From Otis tarda (taxonomy: Eukaryota > Chordata > Aves > Otidiformes > Otididae), in NCBI GenBank assembly GCA_026413225.1, contig CM048553.1:100414190-100478189 (forward strand): 64,000 nt of DNA, in the 5' to 3' direction. The position numbers and the translations under genes were made by a program. Of the stretch, positions 24,944 to 38,539 are shown one piece after another. Each line of letters begins with the position of its first letter. Within the stretch, counting starts at the first letter, position 1. The notes below the pieces were generated by a model. That model had not been told where the DNA came from and ran no database searches. It saw only the letters and a program-made list of their open reading frames with translations.

Positions 24944-27900
24944 AATATGTAAACTGGCTATCAGGCATAGAATAAACCATATTTTGTCTTCTAATAAACA
25001 CTTAAGCCTCAAACCATCCAATTATCACCAACAGGAAAAATGTGAATTTCTTGTCAAGGTAGCAAAAGCATCTATCTGGCAGAGGATGGAGATTTTTAAT
25101 TTTTAATTTAAAGACCAACTATCATTCTTACTAAAAATATCTTGAAACAATCAGGTGATCTTCAACACTCCAGATGGATTAAATTTTTCACTGAAAGCTT
25201 TTACTAGTCTGCAGCAGTAATCTGTCACGACTCTGCTCAACATGAATAGTGTGCATGAAAGACGTGTGGTTTATTGGTTCACATATAAAATGTGTAAAAT
25301 AAGGGAGCAGAGAGGAATGTGTGCATATATGTTTTCATCAAACCTCCTTTGTTCCATACAGAAAGTTTGTATTCTGAATAGGGCATGCAGCTCCAGTGAA
25401 GTAAGATAATGTATAGGATTAATTTCCTAGGAACCTGATTATTTACTTGTTTCCTTTTGTTACGTATGTAGGGGCCAGTTCTACCTATTTATCAATTTAA
25501 GGAACACATTGAGAATAAGTTAATATTCAGCATTTTCAAAGTCTCAGGTGAGGGAGAATGTAATTGCTCCTCAGGCTTTGATTGTACACAAGTCAAGATC
25601 TGTTTTCATGTACATAACAGTGGCAGAAACAAAACCTCTGCCATTTTTCCTCTTAGTATCCCTTTCCTTTCAATCTTCTTTTTCCATCCTGAAGTCAAAC
25701 CTGTATAGCCATGAACACCTGAGAAACACTTTTTTTTCATGCTATCCATCTAGTCACAGTTTGTTTTGATTGTTTCAGACATGTTTGTAATCAGTGCTTG
25801 TCTCTGCATTACTTTTATTGACAAATCACTAGAATGATGTATGTTAATTTAGAAGTATGGAATATGAACTATGTATTTTCAACTTAGCTTATACATCTAG
25901 GATGTGCCACACTTTAAGAAAGGCTTCTTCAGATCTCAAAGATAATTTTTAAACTGAGGTTAGATGCCAAAGCTTATCTTTTAGCCCTGAAAGAAAATGA
26001 AAAGCACCTATGTCTTCTGTTATTTTAATTCCAGATGGTGAGCTCTACTGAGACTTAGGCTAATGGTATTTAGATGCCTGACTGCTGGTCTGGGAAGTCA
26101 ATTTTCAGCATCCTGGGCCCAGCTGTGTTAGCAAGAGCTGTAAGACAATTTCAGGAGGGCTGTGGCTTGTCTTCCAGCTTTAGAGGAAAGCTAGTCCATC
26201 GCACCCTGCAGCAGCCCATAGCGCCAAGTAGACCTTGGAGAGCTGCATGCCAGTAGTAGACACCGAACTTTACTGTGTCGAGGATGAAGGTAATGAGCCT
26301 AGTGCAAATGCAGATTTTTGCTGGGGGATAATTTCTGCCTTAATGAGAGCACATCTTCATGGTTAACAAGAGAGGTTATAAAGCATTAATCCAAAGCTAA
26401 CGAATCCAGGTGTCTTTCCCTTGTGAATCAGGTTCCTAGAAGGGAGCAAGCTCTTTATATGCCTAAATATTTCATTTGAAATCATGTGTTCTTAGGGGCA
26501 CTTGTTCCTTGCTCACTGCCTTCCTGTTTCTTAACTCTGCATGCTCGATTTAAGGAGTAGGAGTCAGGCACTGAGATACCTGAAAGAACCTATCCTTCAT
26601 TCTGCTGACTTTCGTGGTCCCTCAGTGAGTACCACATGTGCCCTCCCCTGACACACATGATGCAAAGGTGGGGAGGGCAGGAGGGACATTTCTAGGGTGG
26701 TCTTCTCCCATGGGCTTCCCTTTGCTGAAAGACATCACACTTCTCATCATTTCAGTGATGGACAGGCTTTTCCTCCACGTGAACTTGCGACCAAGTCTCC
26801 TCTTAACACTAAAGGACTAGAGTGCTTGGTTATTGAAGCATGGGGAAAGAAGTACAATTAAGGGCAACATATCATTATGGCTCACTAGGATTTGAGATCT
26901 GAACTCTCCTAGGTTAATTTGAAAGCCCAGGCCAAAGAGCACGGCAGAGAGTGAAAACAGGCTTGTGTCTATAGTTGCTTGAAGAACGTACTAGAACAAC
27001 AGGGAAAAAAAATAGTCGTCCATTTCCTAGCTATGCCTTTCTGTGACCCTTACTAAGATCTGTTTGCAGTCCCCAGGTTGAATCCTTGGCACCAGAGAGA
27101 CAGACATTCATGGTGTACATTATGACCAATATTGAAGAGAGGAGACGGAGAGAGACAGGAAAGCCTGTAGTCACTGCCTGAGGCCCCTGTCACTGTAGAA
27201 GAAACCTCCATATAAATTTATAAATTATGGCCATAACCTCAGGACGCTTTTGCTTTTGCTGTCCCAAAGGGTTTGGTATTTTGTTAAATAAGTAGGAATT
27301 AAGCATACACACTTTTTAATATCCTAAGAATTCAGTGCATACACTGCAATGACATGAAAGTGGGAATACCAGCAGTTTTTTCATGCTAGAATTCCACCTG
27401 CACACAGAACAATAGCAACTCAGATCCTTTAACATCTGCTCAGGACAGGGTGATGATGTTTTGAATCATGATGGGTACTCAGTCCCTGCCTGCTAATCCA
27501 CACTAAAATTCACTTTGTCCGCAGTCTGAAAAGGTGTCTACATAATGGATTGTGTAATTTCTCCTATTTCTTGCTTTCGCGTGAGCTAGTATGCCTTTGG
27601 AAATCACCTTTGTTACACAATATACCAATCATAATGTTGGCTCTATTGTATCCTCAGCAAATATGAAATCGGAAGATATAGTTTCCTCCCTCTGAAGTTG
27701 TGCAGTCAGCACTATAGCTCTTAGGGACAAAGTTTCCTTCTGTATTTTGTAGAAGTGCCTTCTGTAAAGAGATTAGAGATTGTGGCTGCAGATTGCAGAT
27801 ACCTGCCATAGAGAAGTAACTATACGTAATTATTAATGGGAATTGTACTCGAGGATGGACTGAAAAGGGCTGACTTTATGTTCTAGACTGTATTAATATT

Positions 27901-29511
27901 AAATACTTATGTATTTTTTAATAAATGTAAGTATCCAGATAATATTTTTCTTACCAGACAAAGCAAATACGTATTTTCTTCCTCTTCACTTTCCAGCACA
28001 TTTTTATAGAAATTATCAAGTGTGAGAGATTTATCTGATCAAGCTTCATACTTATCACAAGAAAATCAAACAAAACAAGCTGCATGAGGTCAGTCAGGAT
28101 TCTCCCTACTGCTCCATCCCTTCTCTTCACCTTCAGTGGTATAACAGAGGGAGTTCTTAGGAATGCATTTTATAAGTGTGATTTTTTTCTAATAGTTAAG
28201 TTGGTGGAACTAGTTGAAAAGCATGAAATTCTGTTGCATAAATTATCATTAACAATGTGGCTTATTTTTGTTTGGCAGTTGAAATTTTAATGTAATGTTC
28301 CGCTGAAATTCTGAGATTCAGTCAAGTTTTAACAAGCTACAGCTAGAAGGAGATTGCATTATTTTTTATGTATTTGTTATTAAAATTCTTGATAAATGTT
28401 GCAAAGATTCTACCTGTGAGCTGTTTTTCACTCTCTAGTTGATATTAAATACTTGCCACCAGAGCTGCATTTTTTGATGGTGATTTGTCACATGGTATTA
28501 TTTCTGCTCCTAGAGTGGAGGAATGCACCCTTCATCAGGTTTCTTGTCTGAAGCCTCACAAGAAATACATTTCACAATGAAAGTCTTCAGTAGGTATATG
28601 CATAAAATTTTCCATAAAGATGTACTAGTACTATTTTCTTGCATGAATGTTTATGACAAGGGGATGTGAAGACTTTCAGCATGGGTGAAATGGATACATA
28701 TTTTAATATTGAGCAAAATTTAATAGAAAAAGTTTGTATTGTTCACCCAACTGTGTTTTTAGTCAACATTTAACCAGGAAAAGCTACTCAGGAGCCTTAG
28801 AAAAGCCCACAGACAAGGTTCCTGTGACCCACAGTGGCCTTTGGTCAAGCCACTCAGCCTGGGAAGATGGGAATGCTGGGGCTGTGGGATGCTGCTCCTC
28901 AGAGCATATGAAGGTACATTTTTAGATCTGAAGGGGGAAAAAGCTGATTTTTCCTCACTTTTCTTTCAGACTTTCCAAAGTCTGAAGCTAACAGGATCCC
29001 AACTTGCTGGTAAGCCTGGTTATGGTTGTTCTTAAGGGCTTAAATGAACCCCAGTGCATTTCTTGCGTGCAATGCTATCTGCTTTCTTTGAAGCATCAGG
29101 CAGTCCTTCAAGAAGTCAGTAAGGTGGTACGGTGCAGCCTCCATGCATGGCAACCTGACCCCAGGCCCTCCAGCCAATCACTGTTATGGAAGATGCTCCC
29201 ATATCTGTTGCTTTGTGCACCCAATTGTCAAAAATGAGTGCAAAAAGGTGGCTCGGTGATTCCCTGTCTGGATGTGGGCCTGACCCATCTTCTCAACTGG
29301 TCCCCGCAAGCCTCACGATTCTTCGAGCTTTTCTAGTGATTCTGTGTAATGAATCTTAGCCCACCGTGCTTAACCCTCAGCAGGGACTTGCAGCTGTGGA
29401 TTAAGTTGTTTGGTGGTAAAACCTGTAGAAAGGGACTGCCAAGAGAATAAATCTCCCCAGCAGTTCTTCCCTGATCACATAAATGGTCACGCAAACTTTA
29501 AGCATCCTGAA
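24944..29511. other. Non-coding stretch, nothing firm
   Basis: AT-rich DNA with only short chance frames. A weak MIR-like segment may lie at about 28820-28880, where a GTGGCCTTTGGTCAAGCCAC stretch recalls the SINE core, but it is too short to call. No RNA gene or regulatory motif cluster was recognised. Confidence 0.4.
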
Positions 29512-30472
29512 TCATAGAATCATAGAATCATAGAATGGTTAGAGTTGGAAGGGACCTTAAAAGGTCATCTAGTCCAACCCCTCTGCAAGAAGCAGGGACA
29601 TCTCCTACCAGATCAGGTTGCTCAGAGCCTCATCCAGTCTGGCCTTGAACATTTCCAGGGATGGGGCATCCACCACCTCTCTGGGCAACCTGTTCCAGTG
29701 CTCTACAACTCTCATTGTAAAAAAATTCTTTTTCTAATATCTAATCTAAACCTACCTCCTTCTAATTTAAAGCCATTACCCCTTGTCCTATCACAACAGG
29801 CCCTACTGAACAGCCTCTCCCCATCTTTCCTGTAGGCCCCCTTGAGGTATTGGAAGACCACTATCAGGTCTCCCCGGAGCCTCCTCTTCTCCAGGCTGAA
29901 CAGCCCCAACTCTCTCAGCCTGTCCTCATAGGAAAGGTGCTCCAGCCCTCTGATCATCTTTGTGGCCCTCCTCTGGACCCTTTCCAACTGGTCCATGTCC
30001 TTCTTATGTTGGGGACTCCAGAACTGGACGCAGTTCTCCAGGTGGGGTCTCACCAGGGCAGAGTAGAGGGGCAGAATCACCTCCCTCGACCTGCTGGCCA
30101 CGCTCCTCTTGATGCAGCCCAGGATGCGGTTGGCCTTCTGGGCCGCAAGGGCGCATTGCCAGCTCATGTTGAGCCTCTCGTCTACCAGCACTCCCAAGTC
30201 TTTCTCCTCAGGGCTGCTCTCCATCCATTCTCCGCCCAGCCTGTATTTGTGCCTGGGATTGCCACGACCCAGATGCAGGACTTTGCATTTGGCCTGGTTG
30301 AACTTCATGAGGTTGGCACGGGCCCACCTCTCCAGCCTGTCCAAGTCCCTCTGGATGGCATCCCTCCCTTCCAGCATGTTGACGGCACCACACAGCTTGG
30401 TGTCATCGGTGAACTTGCTGAGGGTGCACTCTATTCCACTGTCCATGTCGCCGACAAAGATGTTGAACAGAA
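29512..30472 (-). mobile_element. 5'-truncated CR1 LINE (C-terminal RT part and 3' tail)
   Basis: This is a roughly 960-base CR1 non-LTR retrotransposon copy on the minus strand. Its 3' end at 29512-29536 carries three ATTCTATG-type repeats, followed on the minus strand by the usual CR1 tail. The 5' end stops at about 30472, inside the reverse-transcriptase region, which is the ordinary result of truncated target-primed reverse transcription. Most of the ORF2 C-terminal part is still readable. Next to the 5' edge an 11-bp unit around AACAGATGTT is repeated, possibly formed at insertion. It is the longest mobile element in the window. Confidence 0.95.
29712..30471 (-). pseudogene. CR1 ORF2 C-terminal remnant (reverse transcriptase)
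   Basis: The minus-strand frame starts upstream of the element but is CR1-derived from about 30471 onwards. Near its start are a FNIF-type segment and the palm-domain catalytic motif, read here as FTDDTKL, with the two aspartates intact. The position before them is threonine, where alanine is usual for CR1-type enzymes (codon at plus positions 30408-30410). Thumb and C-terminal segments follow ([37 protein letters not shown]). The frame breaks near its end: a seven-base A run on the plus strand (29719-29725) appears one base too long, leading to a stop at 29712. Lacking the endonuclease domain, the fingers and most of the palm, it cannot act as an enzyme. Confidence 0.9.
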
Positions 30473-33400
30473 ACAGATGTTCAACAGATGTTGATCCTGA
30501 AAGCCCAGAGGGAATATGGTCAGTGCTCTCCCTGACCCCAGTCATCCTTTCACACCATAATTTCAGTGAAAAATCAACTTATACCAGGATGGCTGTTCCC
30601 AGGTAGGGCTCCTGTGAGTGCAGAGCGGAGTCGCAGAGGTACCTGCCCGTGAGTTGTTTCTCCTGCCTGTCACGCCAGGTGAACCCAGGGGCTTTCTGTG
30701 TTATCCCAGGAGGGTGGGCAGCCAGCCAGGGGAGCCTGACAGACAGAGGAGGATGGAAAAGCCTGCAGCATCCTTCCATGTGAGGATCTGCAGCTGCTCT
30801 CTGACACTTTCCTGTAAGTTGTATTAATAGATGAACACAATTAAATCTTCATCTATAGGTTTTGTATATGTGGCAGCCAGAAGAGAGTTGGGTGCCAGGT
30901 TTGAGCTCGATTTGAGGGAGGAGTGGGATCTGAAAGCTATAGATGCTGTTTTAAAGCTTTTCTCCAGTGATGATGATAATGAATGACGTAAGCCATTCCT
31001 TAAGGCTGATGATTAATCCTAATAAATATGTTGCATACATGTGTTTCACAGCTGTCATTAAGTTTCCATTTTAACCGCTCTTCCCCTTTCCCCACTCCCT
31101 CCCATGCCTTCAATCTGCAAACTCCTATTCCCTATAGGTATTTTGATAGAGAAACAGACAGGTAACGATCCTGGTGTCAGACTGTGAGCCATGCAACTGT
31201 CAGTTCATATTGTGTCTGACAGTCATTGACAGCTTGCTTCTTCAATTTTACTAAGATTAATATTCTTCACATGTTTTATTTATATTTACTGATCTTGCTG
31301 CAGTGAATTTTTAAAGAGACATTTTCGTGTTAAAATTCCCAGTTAAAAATCAAATCTGCATTTTATTCAAAATTTAGATTTACATTTCATCAATACCGCT
31401 TGTGGAATTTTTGCAGGTTGCTAACGGCCTGATCACATGCAGGATGCTTTATTCATACAGTGGTCAATACGGCTTATTCGGATAAATCCCCAGGATCATC
31501 ATCCCAGGAACCTCCTCATCCTTGGAAACACATCCGCACATGGTTAACTTGACACGAGGCAGTAGCTTCACAGCAGAAGACGACTCAGATGCACAAAAGT
31601 ATTCACGTGTGCAAGCATTTGAAAGACGCCGTTTCTGTAAGAGCAACGTTGTCACCAGAGGAATGCTATTGAGCACAGGAGTATTCACAGGAGTAAATGA
31701 TTGCAAGATTAGCCTTTGTACTCTCTGGTGAAACTCTCGTACTCTTCTGCCTGTTTGGGCTGGCTCAGGGGCTCTCTAGATGTTTGAATTGAAATAGCAC
31801 CACGCCGAGATGTTGGAATTGTAAATACAATGGAGGAAATTACACTTAAGCTAAAAGAATTTTAAACAGAACAGATAGAAATAGTTTGAAATTTGAAAAA
31901 AAAAACCCTAATTTTATTACCATTTTTATATAAATAGCAATGGTCTATTTAACTATTTAATATGAAAAGAATGTTTGAAAAATGTAAAATTATCTATGTA
32001 TATAAATATATATTTTTACATTGTTTACATACAAAAACAAAAGCTGAATCTTAATTTCTATGCTATGTCTGCTTTAAAAAGTGCTAGCCAAATCCCCCTC
32101 TCCTTAGTCAAGGATTTTTATCCGATGTCCTATCTGAGTGCAGGCTGACTTATTTGACCCAATTTAAGGAAATCCAGATCCTCACATTGACCATCTTTGT
32201 ATGTTTATGAATTGGAAATTGTCCACTGCAGAATTCCTTTTTACCCCTCTGATCTTTCAAATAGCATGTCTCTTAACTTCATGGATAAATTAGTCAATTC
32301 TGACCTCATCTAGCCTTGAGATGACAGCAATGTTTTATCTCTTTTTTTCCCTTCCTTTCTCTCCAAATCTGCATCATCATGTTTTTCCTATTGCCATGGC
32401 AATGCGGCTGAGTACATGGAGAAATGCAACAAGGCAATTGCATGCAAAAAGTTTGCACAAAGGCAGAATTGCTAACTAACAAGGGGCATTGCTGATACAC
32501 GGCTCCTGCAGGGATATTGGGTGGGCAGGGGGTCCCCTTTTTTATCTTCTCTCCTTACCAAGCAATTACAGGTGAAAACACAAACGGGGAGATGAAAGAC
32601 AACACGTCAGGATTTCTAAAACAGGTATAGGAGGGCAAATGGGAATGAAATAATAGTACAGCAGCATGCCAGTGTGAAGTTTCGTTCAGCTCATATGGCG
32701 CTCTGGCAGCCTCTAATGAAAATATGGGTAATTTAGCACTTCTTGGGTGAAAAGAACCCTGCCCTGGACCTTGGAGAGGGGGCATATTGTTAATGAAGAA
32801 ACGGTGGCACAAACAACCAAGGACACAGAAAACCCACTGAATCGGTGAAGAGTCCCTCCATTTAGCCCAGTAGTACTGTGTGACATGAATAATAATTTGC
32901 CCTTCAGTAACACTTCAAGAGAGCTTATTTATTTTCCAAATAATAGTAATAAAGTAGTTAAAACAGAGATCTCTGATTTTTCCTGAAGTAAGAGGAAACA
33001 GCAGATGAACGAGCTGTAGCTTTTTACTTTTCTGGCTTGGTTTCATTTACATTTAGTTCATTAATTATTTTTTAGGGAGAAAAGGTTTGTCTTATTTTCA
33101 GCGAAAAGAATGCTGATTGTTCTCCTAGGGATATTATAAGAATGTCAAGGAAAGCCATAAATATTTTATAAAGACTGATTATAGAGTTTTCTGTGCTAAA
33201 AAAAAAGTCAATTATTTTTTAAAAGGGATACATAATGATTTTCTGACTAACTGCAAAAATGAGATGGCAGTAATTTTAATATTAGTTAATAAATATTGAC
33301 ATTAGTAATTCAATGAGTGTAATCAGGCTCTGGCTGGATATTGGAAAGTCATGATTTGTTCAGCAGCATTATGATAAAAGGTTGACTATTTCCACTGACG

Positions 33401-34796
33401 TTATTAAACAATCTTTGCAGGAAGCCTCCGTAACTTCTCAGAATAAATCCAGTAAGACTATGCAAGAATTAACACGTGCTCTCTGCATCATATTGTGAGC
33501 TCATCTATTTTGCTGTCTGACTTAAAAACAACATTGTGCAATAGGTTAAGTGCTTATGGCACCCTCATACAAAATCAGCCTTTATGCAAAACGGTTTGGT
33601 TAAAATGACAGCATCAGGCATCTAGTTAATCCAATGTCTTCAGCATATTTTATCTTGTTGTATCTCACTGTTATCCAGAAACTTACTGGTTAGGGGAAAA
33701 AAAAGAAGCTAGGAAATACCCAAGGGTCACCCAGAGTGTGAAATGTCAGCTGTTATTCATGTTGGTAGCCTATTATTGCAGAGACAGGCAGAAAGTCATT
33801 ATTCCATGATGACTTCTGAGTTTTCAAAAGCTTTTAGTCCCAAAGTTACCACCCACCCACCAAAGCCAAAATCCAAAATTGGTTTCTGGTGAAGAATACT
33901 CCTGGGATACCTGGTATTTGATGAATTTATAATGACATCATTCTTGTTGGCTTTAGGGTTGATAATTACTGTCTGCTGAGAACACGCAGCAGCGAACGGT
34001 GGGAGAGGAAACAGATTGAGCTGAAACCTCACTCTTTGGTTAGAAGTTCATTAAGAGACACGTCGGCAATCAACAGGCCAGATTTTAAAATTGACTTTTT
34101 TTTTTTTCAATACAGACCATTTTTGTCAGAAAATTCCTGAGTAGTGATACTATTTCCTCACAAAACAGCTCTAGTTTCCAAGCAGTGTATTTTTCAGAGG
34201 GGCAGCGCACCCCTGTCCCTGGTTGCCCACTCTTGCTTCCACTCTTCAAAAGCCTCTGCTATGCTGGCACCGACGCCCCGTGAGCTGGACTGGGGAACAG
34301 ATGAAAAATAGCCTGTTTTGGATAATCTTTAGCTGGATTAATTTCCTGATCCAGGTGAAATTGTTCAAAATAAACCGTGAGAGTGGGAAAAACTGAAGCT
34401 GGACAGTGTAAGAAATGCTGCTCGCTGATGGGTAGCGATGACCCTGTCTCAGTGAGTGCTACCCCTGTGCCATCTTCACCTTGGACTTGGTGATGTATTC
34501 CCAGACCCTGTCCTTTTACTGGCCCTGGTGCTCCCCTGACCTCTCTGTGACTCAATTTTAAGTCTCAAACCAGCTGAAAAGTAACCCGGGGAAAAAAAAA
34601 AAAAAAAGCTATTTGTTTAAATTGGCCCAATATGGGGTCAGATAAGCAGCAGTGCTAATGCACTTCTGTGCATCAGCAACGTGTGGCGTGGCCCAGGGAA
34701 GAGGGAGGACCCTCGCTGGCTTGATCAGTTTAAACCGTCTTGAAACTGCTCCCTGGATGTCTTGATGTCTTGCCAGGGGCTGCGTAATAGCAAGGG
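30473..34796. other. Non-coding stretch, AT-rich
   Basis: No gene was recognised. A GC-richer patch at about 30600-30790 and chance frames near 31460-31730 carry no domain. The part from 31850 to 32060 is extremely AT-rich. A motif-dense block at 33120-33450 is listed separately. A T13 run lies near 34097 and an A15 run near 34593. Confidence 0.4.
33120..33450. promoter_or_regulatory. Conserved-element-like block
   Basis: This AT-rich, repeat-free block is dense in homeodomain-like TAAT cores and in ATAAA and TTATT motifs (for example CCATAAATATTTTATAAAG and TTAATATTAGTTAATAAA). Its texture recalls vertebrate conserved non-coding elements. No alignment was available, so the call rests on composition and motif density only. 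Confidence 0.25.
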
Positions 34797-35046
34797 GAGC
34801 AGTTTCTGCATTGCAATGTTTAGTCCTGCCTAATTTTAAAACATAAAGTAAAAAAAAGGCTTCCTTTCTTTAAAAAATGGAATTTGTGACCTTTTTTTTT
34901 TTTTAATAAACATGCATACACAGAGCAGTTTCTGCATTGCAATGTTTAGTCCTGGCTAATTTTAAAATGTAAAGTAAAAAAGGCTTCTTTTCTTTAAAAA
35001 ATTGAATTTGTGACCCTTTCTTTTATAAATACACATGCACACACAG
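34797..35046. repeat. 126-bp tandem duplication (two copies)
   Basis: Copy 1 runs from 34797 to 34922 and copy 2 from 34923 to about 35046. Both start GAGCAGTTTCTGCATTGCAA and share the order TTTAGTCCTG, CTAATTTTAAAA, AAAGTAAAAA, GGCTTC, GAATTTGTGACC and a final CACACAGAG-type end. They differ by scattered substitutions and by the length of A and T runs, so the duplication is not recent. It does not match a mobile element that I know and carries no coding frame. Confidence 0.9.
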
Positions 35047-38000
35047 AGTAGAAAGTCATCTGGAAAATGTGTTGATATATAAAGTGGGGGGAGCAAAGGG
35101 GAGAGGAAAACTAAACAATCTCTTTTAGTCTTGGAAATATCAAGAATGCCAAGGCTGGTTTTCCCCTGCTTGGAGATGAGGAGGTTGGAGGCTTTTGAGG
35201 GAGGGACTGAGATTTTATTTTGAGCTTTTTCACAGTTTAGATGAACTGAGATGGATACTAGAATTTTAAGAAAGGGTTTTTTTTCCTCCTATATGATTTT
35301 GCATGAAGTTCAACAGCTGTTGCGAGCAAGAAGAAAACATATTTTTCCCACTACATCTTTTGATTCCACCAGATGAACTGAGTTTTTTTGGCATTATTTC
35401 TTTTTTAAAAAAAAAATCAAAACCCAAGGCAGTTAAATTTAACCCAGATATAATTCTGCTGATTTAAAATTACATTAAAATAAAGGTCGAATTTGGCCAA
35501 ACCTTTTAATTGGTCATGACCCCATTATTTTCTGTCCTCCCCCCTTCCCCCCCCTCCCCTAACTATTTGTCCCATTGTTTCACTAAGGATTCAAGTTAGA
35601 TTTACTGGCTGGCAATTACAAGGATTGCTCTTTTGCCCCTTTGCCCCTTTCCCTGTTTTTAAAAAATGACAAGGGAGGGGACGGGAGGGGAGAGGGAAGC
35701 CTCAGAGGGGTTTGTTTGGTTGTTTTTTTTTCCCAGTCTCCCTGTAGGTTGCTGGTGTTATACCATGACTTTTTAGGAAAAGTGAGAATACAAGCCAATC
35801 TATTCCCTTCAGTTCCACAGGATTGCACTTTCCTGGGAAAACCCAAGCATCCAGTTGCCCTGAGAACAGTCCCATCTGATTTTATTATATCTGTTTTCCC
35901 CTGTTTTATCATAATTTTTACATATATTTGCCCTTACATTATATTTTGGCTGTCAGCTAGAGCAACAAATAGGCTTCTATTAGCCTGAGCCACACGCAGG
36001 GGAGCAGGATTGGGCGGCACTCGGCACGCAGCCTCCCCTCCTACATTACCAAGCCCCCCGCGCAGCGGTGGGACTCCCTCCCTGAAGAGATAAAGTTCCC
36101 ACCGCATCCTCCTCCCCCTTCAGACTTTCCACTGGTGTGAGCGCAGGCATTTGCTGTAGTTTATGACTGTTAACAGAGGCTGCAGGGGACGTGCTGGGTC
36201 AGCACGTCCTGTAACTCCTCTGGCCAGCAGAACCAATGCCGGGGGGCTGCTGTCATCCCCAGGAGGTCCCCCTCAGCCACAGAGGGGTTACGGTTGATTT
36301 CGGTTGTGGCAAATTCCTTTACCAGCAGATTTCCCACCTCAGGAGTCCCCTTTCGGGGGTTTATATCATAAGATAGCACGGATGGGATTGAATCTGACTC
36401 TGTATTTGTATCCAAACAGCACACAAAACAGCAGTAAAACTACAGACAAATGTAAATAACACATGTTTGCCCATCCTATGCTACCTTGTGATCCTAGTGA
36501 TGCTAAAACTGGTGTCTGAGTGCTTCGAACCCTGGGTTCAGAGAACTTGAAATGCATCTCTTAAATTGCAGCCTTTGCTGAACCTGTCAAGAAGGGTTTC
36601 TGCCCCAAATGGAAACTGTCCAAAAAATTATGCATGGCCATTTTAAAGTTATGCAAGGTCAGAAAATACAAACAAAGCAAAACAAAACAAAAAGCTGGGT
36701 GATTGAATGGCCGCAGGACAAAATGGTGAGCGAGGAGAGACCTTTTCCTTCAGTCATGCCCACTTAGCCATGTGAAACCAGGGCAGTGGTGAGTTTCGTG
36801 GGCCTCAGGTGGGGTTCATCCTGCCCCTGAACCACAGAAGTTTAGATTCCAGTTTTCAAAGCATTTTCCCATTAGGAAAACGTCATTTTAGGCTTATAGC
36901 TAGGGTGAGAAAAAAATGCTTCGTTGAACTGGGTGGGTATGCAAAACAGTCCTTTTTTTTTTCCTGCTAGAGCACGAGTAAGCTCTGGGGAAAAGGGGGA
37001 GGTAGGTGGGGTTTCAAACCCCTGTCTGGCTGGGATTCAACACTGACATCAGTACACGCTGCTGCCTGCGCTGGCAGCCAGGTGTCCCAATATCAAAGGC
37101 CCATCCCTTTTTTCCCCCACACCCTAGCCACAATAGCCAGGCTGAGGATGAAGCTAAAAATTAAACATACTCTGATTCATAGGTGCTTTCTGGGAGCTTG
37201 GTGCACTGCTGAATTATGAATTATGACCTCCCCTAGTCCCCAAACTGGCCCTCTGACATATATTGCTATCCTGGTTTTCAGTGATTTTCACCTTCATTAG
37301 TTGAATTCTAAGCTTAGTTAATCTCTGCTTGCCGGATTAGTAAAAACTGTTTTGTCTTGTGGTGAGCTGCACTTTTGGTGATCTGTATTTTGAAATTCCC
37401 AACAAGCAAGTTGGAAAGAAGATATTAAATATTTACTGGCTATGAGTGCAAAATCGAATCAACCACAAGTGACTCGAAGTTTTATGGATGAATCTTGATA
37501 AAGCCAAGGTCTAATTTTTTCATTTATTTTTTTCGTTTAAGTGACAGGGTTTTGCAGAAAGTCTAAAAAACACATCTCCTCATCTGAAAACCTGTCTCCA
37601 GAGAAAAATGCCTAAAAATACAAAAAAAAAAGCATCAAATAATTTAGAATCTGCGGATTTAGTTTCCACTGAACACAACCACCACTTTGCAAGCTGAAGG
37701 TGCTCTGGAGCCCATGTAAACCAAAATTGCTGGGATGCTGAAAGGTAAAGCTCCAAGCCTGAGTACAAACTGTCTCCCTGCGTACGCACTGTGACACAAA
37801 CAATACTTTGTGTTGGGAAAACATCACTCCTCTGACCAGGGAAGCCTAGAAGGCGTAGCGGCAGCAGGACATGAGGAGGCTGGAATTTGAGCTGTAGCTC
37901 TGTCTTTACCTCCCTGCCTCTCATGGAAAGCAAGTCCCTTGCTGGGGTTTACAAGACTCTGATTTCTCCTGGCATAATTTGACAAACAACTTCCCAGGAA

Positions 38001-38363
38001 GGTCGCCAGCAACCTCTTCTCCCCTTTCCCCTGACACTGCTTCGTGTTATCCTTGACCTTGTACTGAGTTGTCCAGCCATGTGGTGAACCGGACAAGGGA
38101 GATGAATCCCTGGGAAAAAAATCACTGTTTATTCTTATATTTCCTATTTATTTGTCAATTTTATCTTTTCTAGGTGTGAGTTTTTTTCCTGAAGGATCAA
38201 GTTCAGCATCCGGCCTCCTGCACAGACAGGACAGGAAGGGACATGGGAGAAACAAGTTGCCGGTGAGGGCCAGAAATGGCGCAGGGCAGCTAAAGCATCC
38301 TCTGTCCCACTGAGTGCCGGATCACAGCTTCAGTCCATTTGGAGAGCCACTGCTTGCTATGCT

Positions 38364-38399
<36 letters not shown>

Positions 38400-38539
38400 C
38401 AGCGTGTCTGCAACCACCGAGTCTCTGCTGAGCTGTCCCTAATTTACACCAAAGCAACGTGAACGCAGCGGGCCTGCCGAACGCTGCTGCCTGACTGCTG
38501 CTTGGACTTGCATTGCAGAGCTGTGAATACAAGGTGGAA
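35047..38539. other. Non-coding stretch with low-complexity tracts
   Basis: No gene was recognised. The part at 35530-35570 is a C-rich run on the plus strand, and 36000-36120 is locally GC-rich. A (TA)13 microsatellite lies at 38369-38394. The chance frames at 35616-35988 and 37580-38096 overlap on both strands and lack motifs. Confidence 0.4.
38369..38394. repeat. (TA)13 microsatellite
   Basis: Thirteen uninterrupted TA units. It is a simple repeat prone to length change and to DNA unwinding. Confidence 0.95.

Noticed and set aside
28820..28880. Possible third MIR-like SINE
   Set aside because: Only one short core-like segment matches. The head and tail parts are missing, so it is not called.
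29850..30606. Plus-strand frames of 214 and 165 codons
   Set aside because: They are antisense shadows of the CR1 reverse-transcriptase frame on the minus strand.
36515..36545. GTTCGAACC-like stretch suggesting a tRNA T-arm (GCTTCGAACCCTGGGTTCAG)
   Set aside because: No matching acceptor stem, D-arm or anticodon arm can be laid out around it.
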